From Pseudomonadota bacterium (GTDB taxonomy: Bacteria; Pseudomonadota; Alphaproteobacteria; Caulobacterales; Caulobacteraceae), in NCBI GenBank assembly GCA_023428785.1, contig JAEYWU010000142.1, positions 1-33,100 on the forward strand: a stretch of DNA of 33,100 bases. Direction: 5' to 3'. The notes under the pieces were generated by a model, which made no database searches, was not told the origin of the DNA, and saw only the letters and a program-made list of their open reading frames with translations. A program made the translations under genes and the position numbers. Positions 8,228 through 15,612 of this stretch are shown here, piece after piece (position 1 is the first letter of the stretch; each line of letters starts with the position of its first letter).

Positions 8228-8355
8228 CGCGGCGCCTCGGCGGCCGGCGTGATGTTTCCGGGCGCGCGATCGGGCCGCTGGGGCCACACGACCGCCGCCG
8301 TGATGAGAACGACAGCCGTAAGGGCCGCCAGGGCGTAGAAGAGCCGATCCGACAT
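8224..8355 (-). CDS. Small single-pass membrane protein (43 aa), coupled to kdsD
   Basis: An ATG at 8355 opens a 43-aa frame with a short basic N-terminus (MSDRLFYA), one hydrophobic segment of about 20 residues (LAALTAVVLITAAVV) and a proline-rich polar tail. Its stop overlaps the kdsD ATG (ATGA, 8224-8227), which supports real translation. I do not recognise a family. The size and N-terminal anchor are slightly reminiscent of a minimal LptC-like membrane anchor, but nothing else supports that. It may serve mainly to couple translation to kdsD or may be an envelope micro-protein. Confidence 0.6.
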   Translation of the reverse strand: MSDRLFYALAALTAVVLITAAVVWPQRPDRAPGNITPAAEAPR

Positions 8356-8412
8356 GGCTGGCGCTATACCGCGCTCCGGGCCCGCCGTCCAAGCCGCGCC
8401 CCAGCCAAAGCC

Positions 8413-8441
8413 TTGACGCATCGCAGCATGGGGCCTAGCCC
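8413..8441 (+). promoter_or_regulatory. Candidate housekeeping promoter for gpmA
   Basis: TTGACGC (8413-8419) matches the Caulobacter -35 consensus TTGACGS exactly. After 14 bases comes CCTAGCCC (8434-8441), a partial match to the -10 consensus GCTANAWC. It points toward gpmA with a leader of about 25 nt. Motif reading only. Confidence 0.35.
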
Positions 8442-8471
8442 GGCTCGACTGTTCACTTTTCCGGAGCCGGG

Positions 8472-9185
8472 ATGCCGATCCTGATCCTGCTGCGCCACGG
8501 CCAAAGCCAGTGGAACCTCGAAAACCGCTTCACCGGCTGGGTGGACGTCGATCTGACCGAGACGGGCGAGGCCCAGGCCAGAAAGGGCGGTGAACTGATC
8601 GCCGCCGAGGGACTGCACGTCGACGAGGCCTTCACCTCGGTCCAGACCCGCGCCATCCGCACCTGCAATCTGGCGCTGGACGCCTCGAAGCAGAGCTGGG
8701 TCCCGGTCACCAAGGACTATCGCCTGAACGAGCGCCACTACGGCGGCCTGACGGGCCTGGACAAGGCTGAGACCGCCGCCAAGCACGGCGACGATCAGGT
8801 CAAGATCTGGCGGCGCAGCTATGATGTTCCGCCGCCTCCGCTGGAGGCCGGTTCAGAGTATGATTTCGCCTCGGACCGCCGCTACCTGTCGGCGGTGATC
8901 CCGGCGACCGAAAGCCTGAAGACGACGCTCGACCGCGTCCTGCCCTACTGGAACGAGGCCATCGCGCCGCGCCTGCGGGATGGCCGCAACCTTCTGATCG
9001 CGGCCCACGGAAACTCCCTGCGCGCCATCGTCAAACATCTGTTCCAGGTGCCGGACGGCGAGATCACCGAAGTCGAGATTCCGACCGGGAATCCGCTGGC
9101 GATCGTTCTGGACGATCACCTGAACCCGATCTCGGCCAAATACCTCGACGCAGAGCGGGCGACTGACCTGCCGGCCATCCCGTGA
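8472..9185 (+). CDS. gpmA: 2,3-bisphosphoglycerate-dependent phosphoglycerate mutase
   Basis: The 237-aa protein interconverts 3- and 2-phosphoglycerate in glycolysis and gluconeogenesis. It begins LILLRHGQSQWN, the histidine-phosphatase signature with phospho-accepting H9, followed by NRFTGWVDVDLTETG, ERHYGGLTGLDKAE and AAHGNSLRAIVKHL with the second catalytic histidine. The insertion with YDVPPPP distinguishes cofactor-dependent mutases from small phosphatases. The stop overlaps the GTG start of the next gene (GTGA, 9182-9185). Confidence 0.96.
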   Translation: MPILILLRHGQSQWNLENRFTGWVDVDLTETGEAQARKGGELIAAEGLHVDEAFTSVQTRAIRTCNLALDASKQSWVPVTKDYRLNERHYGGLTGLDKAETAAKHGDDQVKIWRRSYDVPPPPLEAGSEYDFASDRRYLSAVIPATESLKTTLDRVLPYWNEAIAPRLRDGRNLLIAAHGNSLRAIVKHLFQVPDGEITEVEIPTGNPLAIVLDDHLNPISAKYLDAERATDLPAIP

Positions 9186-9805
9186 GCGGCGACCAGGCGT
9201 TCATGGCGCGCGCCATCGCACTGGCCGAGGGTCATCTCGGGCAGACGGCGCCCAATCCGCCGGTCGGCTGCGTGATCGTCAAGGACGGCGCGGTCCTGGC
9301 CGAAGGCGCCACGGCCGCAGGAGGCCGTCCCCACGCCGAGGAGCAGGCCGTGCCCGCCGCCGGTGAAGCCGCTCGCGGCGCAACGGCCTATGTGACCATG
9401 GAGCCGTGCGGGGCGCGCTCCTCGGGCCGGATCTCCTGCGCCCAGCGCCTGATCGACGCCGGGGTGACCCGCGTGGTCATCGCCTCGGAAGATCCGTCGC
9501 CCTTCGCGGCCGGCCGTGGCGTCGAACGTCTGCGCGCCGCCGGGCTCGACGTCGAGATCGGCGTCATGGCTCGCGAGGCCGCCGTCCTGGCCGAAGGCTA
9601 TCTCAACCGGCTCAAGACGGGCCGTCCCATGGTGCGCGTCAGCGAGGACGGCGCGGGCTTCGACGCCCGTTTCGCAGCCTCGCCCAGCGCCGACCTCGAG
9701 GCCGAACTTCTGCGACTGGGCGAGGCGGGTTACATGCGCGTCTGGGTGCCGAAAGGCGCCCTCGCCGACGCCTTGGCCTCCAAGGGATTGCTGGCCGGCG
9801 ACTAA
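9182..9805 (+). CDS. RibD-like deaminase-domain protein without a complete reductase domain
   Basis: The 207-aa product, started by a GTG overlapping the gpmA stop, is a cytidine-deaminase-fold protein of the RibD type: LAEGHLGQTAPNPPVGCV, H51-A-E53 and a PC...C zinc motif with C76 and C86. In full RibD (about 360 aa) this domain deaminates the pyrimidinone intermediate of riboflavin synthesis and a C-terminal domain reduces it. Here the reductase is absent or reduced to a remnant after about residue 145 (NRLKTGRPMVRVSEDG resembles the interdomain junction). The C76-C86 spacing is one residue longer than the usual PCxHxGxxPPC. No other rib genes are near. It may be a deaminase-only partner or a diverged paralogue. 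Confidence 0.8.
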   Translation: MSGDQAFMARAIALAEGHLGQTAPNPPVGCVIVKDGAVLAEGATAAGGRPHAEEQAVPAAGEAARGATAYVTMEPCGARSSGRISCAQRLIDAGVTRVVIASEDPSPFAAGRGVERLRAAGLDVEIGVMAREAAVLAEGYLNRLKTGRPMVRVSEDGAGFDARFAASPSADLEAELLRLGEAGYMRVWVPKGALADALASKGLLAGD

Positions 9806-9850
9806 GGTTTCCGGCGAGGTTTCCTTAACGCGTCCCGTCGATACTGGGAT

Positions 9851-11128
9851 GTGATGCAAGCCGCTGCTTCAACCGATCAGCCCCGTCGCCTGACCCAGGC
9901 GGAAGCGGACGCCGTGTGCGCCCGCCACGAGCGGCTTTGGCGCGCCCAGCCCGGCGGCGCGCGTGCGGTCTTTGCCTGGATGGACCTGACGGGTCTGAAG
10001 TTCGCGGGCCGGAACCTGGCTGATGCCGACTTTTCCGGCGCGACCCTGATCGGCTGCGATTTCACGGGCGCCAAGCTGGAGAACGCCACCCTGTTCGGCG
10101 CCGATGCGCGCGAGGCCAATTTCTCGAACGCCACGCTGCGGCGCACGGACCTTCGCGGCGCCTGCCTGCGCGGCTCCGACCTGTCGGGGGCCGACTTGTT
10201 CGAGGCCGACCTGCGCGAGGGCACGCTGGCGGCCGCCGATTCGCGGATCGGCTATCGCCTGATTCAGCGCGCCGAACGTCCCGCAGACGCACAGGGCGTC
10301 TCGCTGGTGGGCGCCAATCTGGAGCGTTCCCGCCTGACCGGCATCATTGCCGTTCGGGCCGACTTCACCGACGCCATCATGCGTGACTGCAAGCTGGTTC
10401 GGGCCAATCTGAAGCAAGCGACGCTGAGCGGCGCCGATCTGGCGGGCTCTGACCTCTCGGGCGCTGACCTGTCTGGCGCGGATCTCACCGATGCGGTCCT
10501 GGTGGGGGTCAAGAGCGAGATGTGGCGGACGGACGGCGCCAACCTCGCGGGAGCTCTGACGGACGACAAGTCGGCCCAGCCGGCCGTTCCCCCTATCGTG
10601 GCCGCCGAGCGGCTGGGTCAGCACGCCCGGTGGTGCGAGACCAACGGCGCTGAGGGCACGCCATCGACCTTCGATGACCTGGACCTGCGCGCCCTGACCT
10701 CGGTGAGAGGCTTCAACCTGACCGCCCTGTCGGCGCGGCGGGCGATCTTTTACGGCCTGGATATGGAAGGCGTGAAGCTACAGGGCGCCCATCTGGAAGG
10801 GGCCGATCTTCGCTCTTGCCGGCTCAAGGGCGCCGATCTGCGCGGCGCGCGCCTGGCCAAGGCCCGGCTGAACGGCGCGGACCTGCGCGAGGCGCATCTG
10901 GGGCCGCTGGTCATCGGGGCCGATCGCCTCCTGCCGTGCGATCTGACCGGCGCGATCCTGCGGGGCGCGGACCTTTCGGGCGCGGACCTGCGTCACGCCG
11001 TGCTCGCCCAGGCTGACCTGAGACGGGCGCGCCTGCTGGGCGCCCTGACCCGCCAGGCGGACGTGACGTTCGCCAAGCTGGAGGGCGCGATCGGGGCCGA
11101 GGCCCTGAGAGACCCGCCGACGGCCTGA
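9851..11128 (+). CDS. Pentapeptide-repeat protein
   Basis: The 425-aa protein is dominated by A(D/N)LxX five-residue repeats, for example ADFSGATLIGCDFTGAKLEN and LSGADLAGSDLSGADLSGAD, predicted to form right-handed quadrilateral beta-helices. Two repeat arrays (about 45-225 and 285-420) are each preceded by a similar non-repeat module: H26-E-R-L-W with later FAWMDLTGL, and QHARWCETNG with later FDDLDLRAL, indicating an internal duplication. Some family members mimic DNA and protect gyrase; most have unknown function. No signal peptide or membrane segment is seen. GTG at 9851 and ATG at 9854 are both possible starts. It is a single gene, convergent with hsp20. Confidence 0.9.
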   Translation: MMQAAASTDQPRRLTQAEADAVCARHERLWRAQPGGARAVFAWMDLTGLKFAGRNLADADFSGATLIGCDFTGAKLENATLFGADAREANFSNATLRRTDLRGACLRGSDLSGADLFEADLREGTLAAADSRIGYRLIQRAERPADAQGVSLVGANLERSRLTGIIAVRADFTDAIMRDCKLVRANLKQATLSGADLAGSDLSGADLSGADLTDAVLVGVKSEMWRTDGANLAGALTDDKSAQPAVPPIVAAERLGQHARWCETNGAEGTPSTFDDLDLRALTSVRGFNLTALSARRAIFYGLDMEGVKLQGAHLEGADLRSCRLKGADLRGARLAKARLNGADLREAHLGPLVIGADRLLPCDLTGAILRGADLSGADLRHAVLAQADLRRARLLGALTRQADVTFAKLEGAIGAEALRDPPTA

Positions 11129-11141
11129 TCCCCAAATGAAA

Positions 11142-11167
11142 AGGGGCGGCCCTTGCGGACCGCCCCT
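11142..11167 (-). terminator. Intrinsic terminator downstream of hsp20
   Basis: An 8-bp stem AGGGGCGG/CCGCCCCT (11142-11149 with 11160-11167) encloses a 10-nt loop. Read on the minus strand the stem is followed by TTTT, so it best serves the hsp20 transcript ending at 11191. It lies between convergent genes and could also slow transcription from the pentapeptide gene. Confidence 0.7.
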
Positions 11168-11190
11168 CGTCGTCTGGATGCCTCTGAGCC

Positions 11191-11664
11191 TTAGGCCGAC
11201 TTGGCCTTCTTGCTCGGGGTCGCCTCGATCAGCGTGTCCTTGGGGGACGCGATCGGGATGGTGCGCGCCTTCAGGGCCTCGGGTAGCTGACGCTCCAGGC
11301 CGATCTGAAGCAGACCGTTCTCGAGCCGGGCCTCGGTGACCACCACATAGTCGGCCAACTGGAAGCGGCGCTCGAAGTCGCGCTCGGCCAGGCCGCGGTG
11401 CAGGAAACGGCGGTCGTCGGCGCTGTCATTGGCCGCGCGGCGGCCGGTGACGACCAGCACGTTTTCCTTGGCCTCGATGTTCAGCTCCTCGGGCTTGAAG
11501 CCGGCGACGGCCAGCTCGATCCGGTACTGGTTCTCGGCCAGGCTTTCGATGTTGTAGGGGGGGTAGCCCTGCCCTTCCGTCTTGGACGCTGCTTCCAGCA
11601 TCGTGAACAGGCGGTCGAAGCCGACGGCCGAACGGGTAAGGGGGGCGAGATCGTAGCTGCGCAT
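11191..11664 (-). CDS. Hsp20/IbpA-type small heat-shock protein
   Basis: The 157-aa protein is a class A alpha-crystallin-domain holdase that binds unfolding proteins in the cytoplasm. It opens MRSYDLAPLTRSAVGFDRLF, typical of proteobacterial IbpA-like proteins. The alpha-crystallin domain (about 40-130) has YPPYNIE, FKPEELNIEAKENVLVVTGRR, FLHRGLAERDFERRFQLAD, and the C-terminal IPI tail motif (TIPIA) that docks oligomers. The ATG at 11664 is preceded by AGGAGG with 7-nt spacing. That Shine-Dalgarno is predicted to be locked in a ROSE-type hairpin, and an RpoH-type promoter lies upstream, so induction by heat at both transcription and translation is expected. Confidence 0.96.
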   Translation of the reverse strand: MRSYDLAPLTRSAVGFDRLFTMLEAASKTEGQGYPPYNIESLAENQYRIELAVAGFKPEELNIEAKENVLVVTGRRAANDSADDRRFLHRGLAERDFERRFQLADYVVVTEARLENGLLQIGLERQLPEALKARTIPIASPKDTLIEATPSKKAKSA

Positions 11665-11671
11665 GTCAAAT

Positions 11672-11719
11672 CCTCCTGCGAACAGCAAGGTTGAGCCGTC
11701 CCGCGTCTGCCTGGGACGG
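11672..11719 (-). promoter_or_regulatory. ROSE-type RNA thermometer in the hsp20 leader
   Basis: In the hsp20 mRNA, CCUUGCUG (11683-11690 region) pairs with CAGGAGG across a UUCG loop (hairpin 11672-11690). The pairing leaves one bulged G and includes a U-G pair, and it covers the whole AGGAGG Shine-Dalgarno (11672-11677). This is the hallmark of ROSE elements, where a UYGCU motif pairs with the ribosome-binding site. A second upstream stem, CCGTCCC/GGGACGG (11713-11719 with 11696-11702), is perfect over 7 bp. Known ROSE elements repress alphaproteobacterial Hsp20 genes and melt on heat shock. Confidence 0.8.
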
Positions 11720-11799
11720 TTTAGGGATCGGATCGTGACGGCCTCTCATGAGCGCCGGCGGCATCCGCGAAGGCCCGACCATCGGCGCCTTCGATGAAG

Positions 11800-11827
11800 A
11801 GATGGGATCGGTGAAGCGCTCTGCAAG
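11800..11827 (-). promoter_or_regulatory. RpoH (sigma-32) type heat-shock promoter for hsp20
   Basis: On the minus strand CCCCTTGCA carries the -35 core CTTGCA (11822-11827). The -10 TCCCATCT (11800-11807) follows after a 14-base spacer. Both fit the sigma-32 pattern CTTGAA and CCCCATNT. Transcription would give a leader of about 130 nt containing the ROSE hairpins. Confidence 0.65.
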
Positions 11828-11886
11828 GGGTGTGGCGCACGAGACGATCACTCGCTACGACAGACCAAAGTTTCCTGGAGCCTGCC

Positions 11887-12780
11887 ATGCGTCTCGCCCT
11901 TGCCGCCTTCGCCTCCTGCCTCGTCCTGTCGCCGGTCGCGGCCGCCGCCCAGGAGAGCTTCCCGCCCGAACGCGGTCAGGCGCCCCGGCCTGACTTCAGC
12001 GAGGACGAGGTCCTGCAGGCTGCGATCGACGCCCCGACCCGCTCCGACGCCCACCGGGCCCGCGACCAGTATCGCCGCCCCTTCGAGAGCCTGACCTTCT
12101 GGGGCCTGCGGCCCGGCATGACGGTGGTCGAGATCGAGCCCGGCTCTGAAGCCTGGTGGACCGAGATCCTCGCACCCTACGCCGCCCGGACCGGCGGCCG
12201 CTACTACGCCGCCTGGATCGACACGGCCAATCCGGCGACGTCGCAGGGCGCCCGCGACGCCCGCGCCGCGCTCCAGGCCCGCTTCGACGGCGACCCCGCG
12301 ACCTGGGGCCAGGCCAGCGTGGTCGACTTCGGCCCGCAGTCGGGCGTCGGCCTGCCGGACCAGACCGCCGACATGGTCCTGGTCGCGCGCGCCTTCCACA
12401 ATTGGTCCCAGGCCGAGGGCCGCACCGAGCGCTACATGGCCGAGTTCTTCCGCGTACTGAAGCCGGGCGGCTATCTGGTCATCGAACAGCACCGCGCCGA
12501 AGAGGGCCTGAACGTCGCCGAGACCGCGCCGACGGGCTATGTCCCGGAAAGCTATGTCATCCGCGCCGCTGAGGCCGCGGGCTTCGTGCTGGAGGCGCGC
12601 AGCGAGCTGAACGCCAATGCGATGGACAGCCGCGACCATCCCTTCGGCGTCTGGACCCTGCCCCCCGTGCGACGCGCCAGCCAGAACGGCCGCACCCTGA
12701 CCGAAGCCGAACGGGCACACTACGACGCCATCGGCGAGTCCGACCGGATGACCCTGCGGTTCGTGCGTCCGGCCAGCTGA
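11887..12780 (+). CDS. Predicted exported SAM-methyltransferase-like protein (paralogue 1)
   Basis: The 297-aa protein begins with a Sec-type signal peptide (MRLALAAFASCLVLSPVAAAAQ, cleavage near AAA-QE), so it is predicted periplasmic. The rest has a class I methyltransferase layout as in the COG4798-type predicted methyltransferases: TVVEIEPGSEAWWTEILAPY as motif I, DMVLVARAFHNW, and RVLKPGGYLVIEQHR, then a characteristic tail DHPFGVWTLPP and YDAIGESDRMTLRF. Motif I lacks the usual second glycine (PGSE against PGAG in its neighbour), so SAM binding is uncertain. The ATG at 11887 follows CTGGAG; longer in-frame starts would destroy the signal peptide. Reaction and substrate are unknown. Confidence 0.85.
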   Translation: MRLALAAFASCLVLSPVAAAAQESFPPERGQAPRPDFSEDEVLQAAIDAPTRSDAHRARDQYRRPFESLTFWGLRPGMTVVEIEPGSEAWWTEILAPYAARTGGRYYAAWIDTANPATSQGARDARAALQARFDGDPATWGQASVVDFGPQSGVGLPDQTADMVLVARAFHNWSQAEGRTERYMAEFFRVLKPGGYLVIEQHRAEEGLNVAETAPTGYVPESYVIRAAEAAGFVLEARSELNANAMDSRDHPFGVWTLPPVRRASQNGRTLTEAERAHYDAIGESDRMTLRFVRPAS

Positions 12781-12875
12781 ATTCCCCCAACGTCGCCGGG
12801 CGCTTTGACGCCTTCGGCGGCGCAGTTTAAGCCGAGGCCACCCGCCCGTTCGTCGTCCCGAGGCTATCGCCGGTC

Positions 12876-13808
12876 TTGTCCGTTCCGACCCCGATCCCCG
12901 CGTTGCGTCCCAGCCGTCGTAGCCTTTTGCTGGGCGTCTCGGCCCTGACCCTCGCCGCCTGCTCGGGCGGCGAGGAAAAATCCGACGAACCCGCAGATCC
13001 GGACGCGCCCGAGGAAGGCAGCCTGGCCTGGGCCATCGCCGGCGCCTGGCGCGCCAACGGCCGGCCGCGCGACCGCTGGCGTCATCCGGCTGAAACCCTG
13101 GCCTTCTTCGAGATCGAACCGTCCCAGACCGTGGTCGAGGTCTGGCCGGGCGCAGGCTACTACACCGAGATCCTGGCGCCCTATCTGGCGCGGGGCGGCG
13201 GCCGGCTGTATGTGGCCAACTTCCAGGTCGAGCGGCCCAGCCCCGGCGAGGACCCGAGCGCCACCGGCAATCTGGCCACCGCCCAGCTGGTCGCTCGCTA
13301 TCGCGAGCGGTTCGAGGGCAACCGGCGTCTCTACGGCGAGATCGAAATGACCGATTTCGGCCCGACCAGCGGACCGGTCGCGCCCGCCAACTCGGCCGAT
13401 CTGGTGCTGTTCATGTCCAACCTGCACAACTGGATGGCCGCCGGCATCGCCGAGAAGGCCTTCGAGGACGCCTATGCGGCCCTGAAGCCCGGCGGCACGC
13501 TCGGCATCGAGCAGCACCGAGCGGCCGTCGGCTCGATGCAGGACCCCGCCGCCGCTGACGGCTACGTCCAGGAAGCCTTCGTCAAACAGCTGGCCGCCGA
13601 GGCCGGTTTCGCCTTCGTGGCCGCCAGCGAGGTGAACGCCAATCTCGAGGATACGCGCGACCATCCGTTCGGCGTCTGGACTCTCGCGCCGGACCGCTTG
13701 ACGGCGCCCCGCGGCGCAGCGCCCAATCCTTCCTTTGACCGTGCCCCCTATGACGCCATAGGGGAGAGCGATCGCATGACTCTCAAGTTCAGAAAGCCCA
13801 CCGCGTGA
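12876..13808 (+). CDS. Predicted exported lipoprotein SAM-methyltransferase-like protein (paralogue 2)
   Basis: This 310-aa protein is a tandem paralogue of the preceding gene, sharing the EILAPY segment, LKPGGxLxIEQHRA, DHPFGVWTL and YDAIGESDRMTL motifs. Motif I reads VVEVWPGAGYYTE and keeps GxG-like glycines. Its N-terminus has twin arginines (PSRRSLLLGVSALTLAAC), which combine a Tat-like motif with a lipobox LAAC, so it is predicted to be exported, possibly folded, and lipidated. The start is a TTG at 12876; a TTG nine codons later is an alternative. The stop overlaps the GTG of the hydrolase gene (GTGA, 13805-13808). An exported SAM enzyme is puzzling because SAM is cytoplasmic. Confidence 0.85.
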   Translation: MSVPTPIPALRPSRRSLLLGVSALTLAACSGGEEKSDEPADPDAPEEGSLAWAIAGAWRANGRPRDRWRHPAETLAFFEIEPSQTVVEVWPGAGYYTEILAPYLARGGGRLYVANFQVERPSPGEDPSATGNLATAQLVARYRERFEGNRRLYGEIEMTDFGPTSGPVAPANSADLVLFMSNLHNWMAAGIAEKAFEDAYAALKPGGTLGIEQHRAAVGSMQDPAAADGYVQEAFVKQLAAEAGFAFVAASEVNANLEDTRDHPFGVWTLAPDRLTAPRGAAPNPSFDRAPYDAIGESDRMTLKFRKPTA

Positions 13809-14791
13809 ACCGCGCCCAAGCCTATGCAGCCAATGCACCCCTGATGGGCGTTCCCGGCGCCATGCCGCCTCCGGGCGGTCAGGGCGAATGGTATCGCGGC
13901 GCCGGCGGCCTGCGCCTGCGCGCCGCCTTCTGGACGCCCGCCAGCGCGCCGCGCGGCACGGTCATCTTCTCGCCGGGCCGCACCGAGCCGCTCGAGAAAT
14001 ATTACGAGCTCTATGCCGACCTCCTGGCGCGCGGTTTCTGCGTGCTGGCTCACGACTGGCGCGGCCAGGGCCTGTCGGCCCGCCTGCTGCCGGACCGCAT
14101 GCGCGGCCATGCGCGGGCGGTGGAGGAGTTCCTCGACGACTTCGGCCGCCTGCTCGACGCGTTCGAGGCGCGCGCGCCGCGTCCGTGGATCACGGTTGGC
14201 CACTCCATGGGCGGCTGCTTCAACCTGCTGACGCTGGAACAGGTCGAGCCGCGCATCGACGGGGCCCTGCTGTCCAGCCCGATGCTGCGCATCCGCACGG
14301 GCAAGCGCTCCATGTGGTCCGCCAAGCTGGCCGTGCGCTGGAACATCCGCCATGGCCGCTCGGCCGACTATGTGCTGGACAACCCCGACGATCCGTTCGG
14401 CCATACGTTCGAGGACGACGCCCTGACGCGCGACGCCCATCGCTATGAGCTGTTCCGCCAGCAGCTTTACGCCTGCCCGCATCTGGCCATCGGCGGCCCG
14501 ACCTGGGGCTGGCTGGCCACGGCCTTCGACGCCGGCGAGCGGGCGCTACGCCCCCGCGCGCTCAAGTCGGTGAAGATTCCGGTCTGCATCGTTCAGGGCG
14601 CCGACGACGACCGCGTCTGGAAGCAGACCAACAAATGGGCCGCCAAGCGGCTTGGCCGGGGCCGCTATGTCGAGGCTCCTGGATCCCGGCACGAGGTCCT
14701 GCTCGAGCTGGACGAGACGCGCGGCGTGTTCCTGAAAGAGTTCGACGCGATGGCCGATTATCTGACCGCCCGCACCCAGGCCGCGGCCTAG
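13805..14791 (+). CDS. Alpha/beta hydrolase, lysophospholipase-like (PldB family)
   Basis: The 328-aa protein has the serine-hydrolase fold: FSPGRTEPLEKYYE, AHDWRGQGLS, nucleophile S134 in VGHSMGG, an acid in QGADDDRV (about D267-D269) and catalytic H296 in GSRHEVLLE. This pattern matches Serine aminopeptidase S33/lysophospholipase L2-like enzymes (monoacylglycerol or lysophospholipid hydrolysis). No signal peptide is seen, so it is probably cytoplasmic or inner-membrane-associated. The GTG start overlaps the upstream methyltransferase-like gene by four bases, implying coupled translation. The 3' end overlaps convergent hisN by four bases. Confidence 0.9.
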   Translation: MNRAQAYAANAPLMGVPGAMPPPGGQGEWYRGAGGLRLRAAFWTPASAPRGTVIFSPGRTEPLEKYYELYADLLARGFCVLAHDWRGQGLSARLLPDRMRGHARAVEEFLDDFGRLLDAFEARAPRPWITVGHSMGGCFNLLTLEQVEPRIDGALLSSPMLRIRTGKRSMWSAKLAVRWNIRHGRSADYVLDNPDDPFGHTFEDDALTRDAHRYELFRQQLYACPHLAIGGPTWGWLATAFDAGERALRPRALKSVKIPVCIVQGADDDRVWKQTNKWAAKRLGRGRYVEAPGSRHEVLLELDETRGVFLKEFDAMADYLTARTQAAA

Positions 14792-15573
14792 CGGCCGAGC
14801 AGGCCCCGGACCGCAGGGACCAGGGCCGGGTCGCCGACCGCCAGCAAACTGGATTCACCCTCGGGTTCGTCGCCCTCCCAGGTCGTGGCCACACCACCGG
14901 CGGCCCGCACCAGGGCGGCCGGACCGGACCAGTCCCAAGGCTTGAGCCCCGTTTCGGCCACCACATCCATCCGCCCGCAGGCCACCATCGCGTAGGCGTA
15001 ACCGTCACAGCCCAATCGGGCCAGCCGGCTGGCGGCGCGCAGGGCGTCCCAGCCACGCCTGTGGTCCGCGTCGAACAGGATCGGATCGGTCGTCGAGATG
15101 GTCGCTTCGCCCGGCGCAGGGCAGGCCCGCGTCCGGATCGGCTGGCTGACCCCGTCACGATGCAGCCGCGCGCCGTGCGGCCCACCGACATAGACCTCGC
15201 CCAGAGCCGGTGCGCCCACCACGCCCATGACCAGTTCGCCCTGACGCCTCAGGCCGATCAGGGTGGTCCACAGCGGCAGGCCCGAAATGAAGGCCCGCGT
15301 GCCGTCGACCGGGTCAAGCACCCAGACGAATTCGGCGTCCGGCCGGTCCTCGCCGTATTCCTCGCCGATCACCCCATGATCGGGAAACCGGGCCGAGATC
15401 AGCTTGCGGATGGCGGCCTCGGCCCCGCGATCCGCCTCGGTGACGGGATCGAAGCCTGAGCCCGCACCCTTGTCCTCATGGCCGCAGCCGGAACGAAAAA
15501 TCGGGACGGCGACCTCGGCCGCCGCCCCGCAAAGTTGTACGGAGAAAGCTTCAAGAGCTTCAAAATCGGTCAT
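14788..15573 (-). CDS. hisN: Histidinol-phosphatase, inositol monophosphatase family
   Basis: The 261-aa protein is a metal-dependent phosphatase of the IMPase fold: VTEADRGAE, VIGEEYGED (E71), the metal-binding WVLDPVDGTRAFISGLP (D87, D90) and LKPWDWSGPAALVRAAGG. The FISGLP and WDW variants are typical of HisN-type histidinol-phosphate phosphatases used in actinobacteria and many alphaproteobacteria for histidine synthesis; inositol monophosphatase remains an alternative. No other his genes are nearby. The downstream end overlaps the hydrolase gene; upstream lies the XRE regulator in the same direction, 39 bases away. Confidence 0.88.
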   Translation of the reverse strand: MTDFEALEAFSVQLCGAAAEVAVPIFRSGCGHEDKGAGSGFDPVTEADRGAEAAIRKLISARFPDHGVIGEEYGEDRPDAEFVWVLDPVDGTRAFISGLPLWTTLIGLRRQGELVMGVVGAPALGEVYVGGPHGARLHRDGVSQPIRTRACPAPGEATISTTDPILFDADHRRGWDALRAASRLARLGCDGYAYAMVACGRMDVVAETGLKPWDWSGPAALVRAAGGVATTWEGDEPEGESSLLAVGDPALVPAVRGLLGR

Positions 15574-15612
15574 GGCGTCGGGATACAGCCCCCGACGCCG
15601 TCGTCCAAGGCG

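Noticed and set aside
7205..8338. Plus-strand 377-codon frame over kdsD
   Set aside because: Low-complexity His/Gln/Gly/Arg shadow of a fully conserved SIS-CBS protein.
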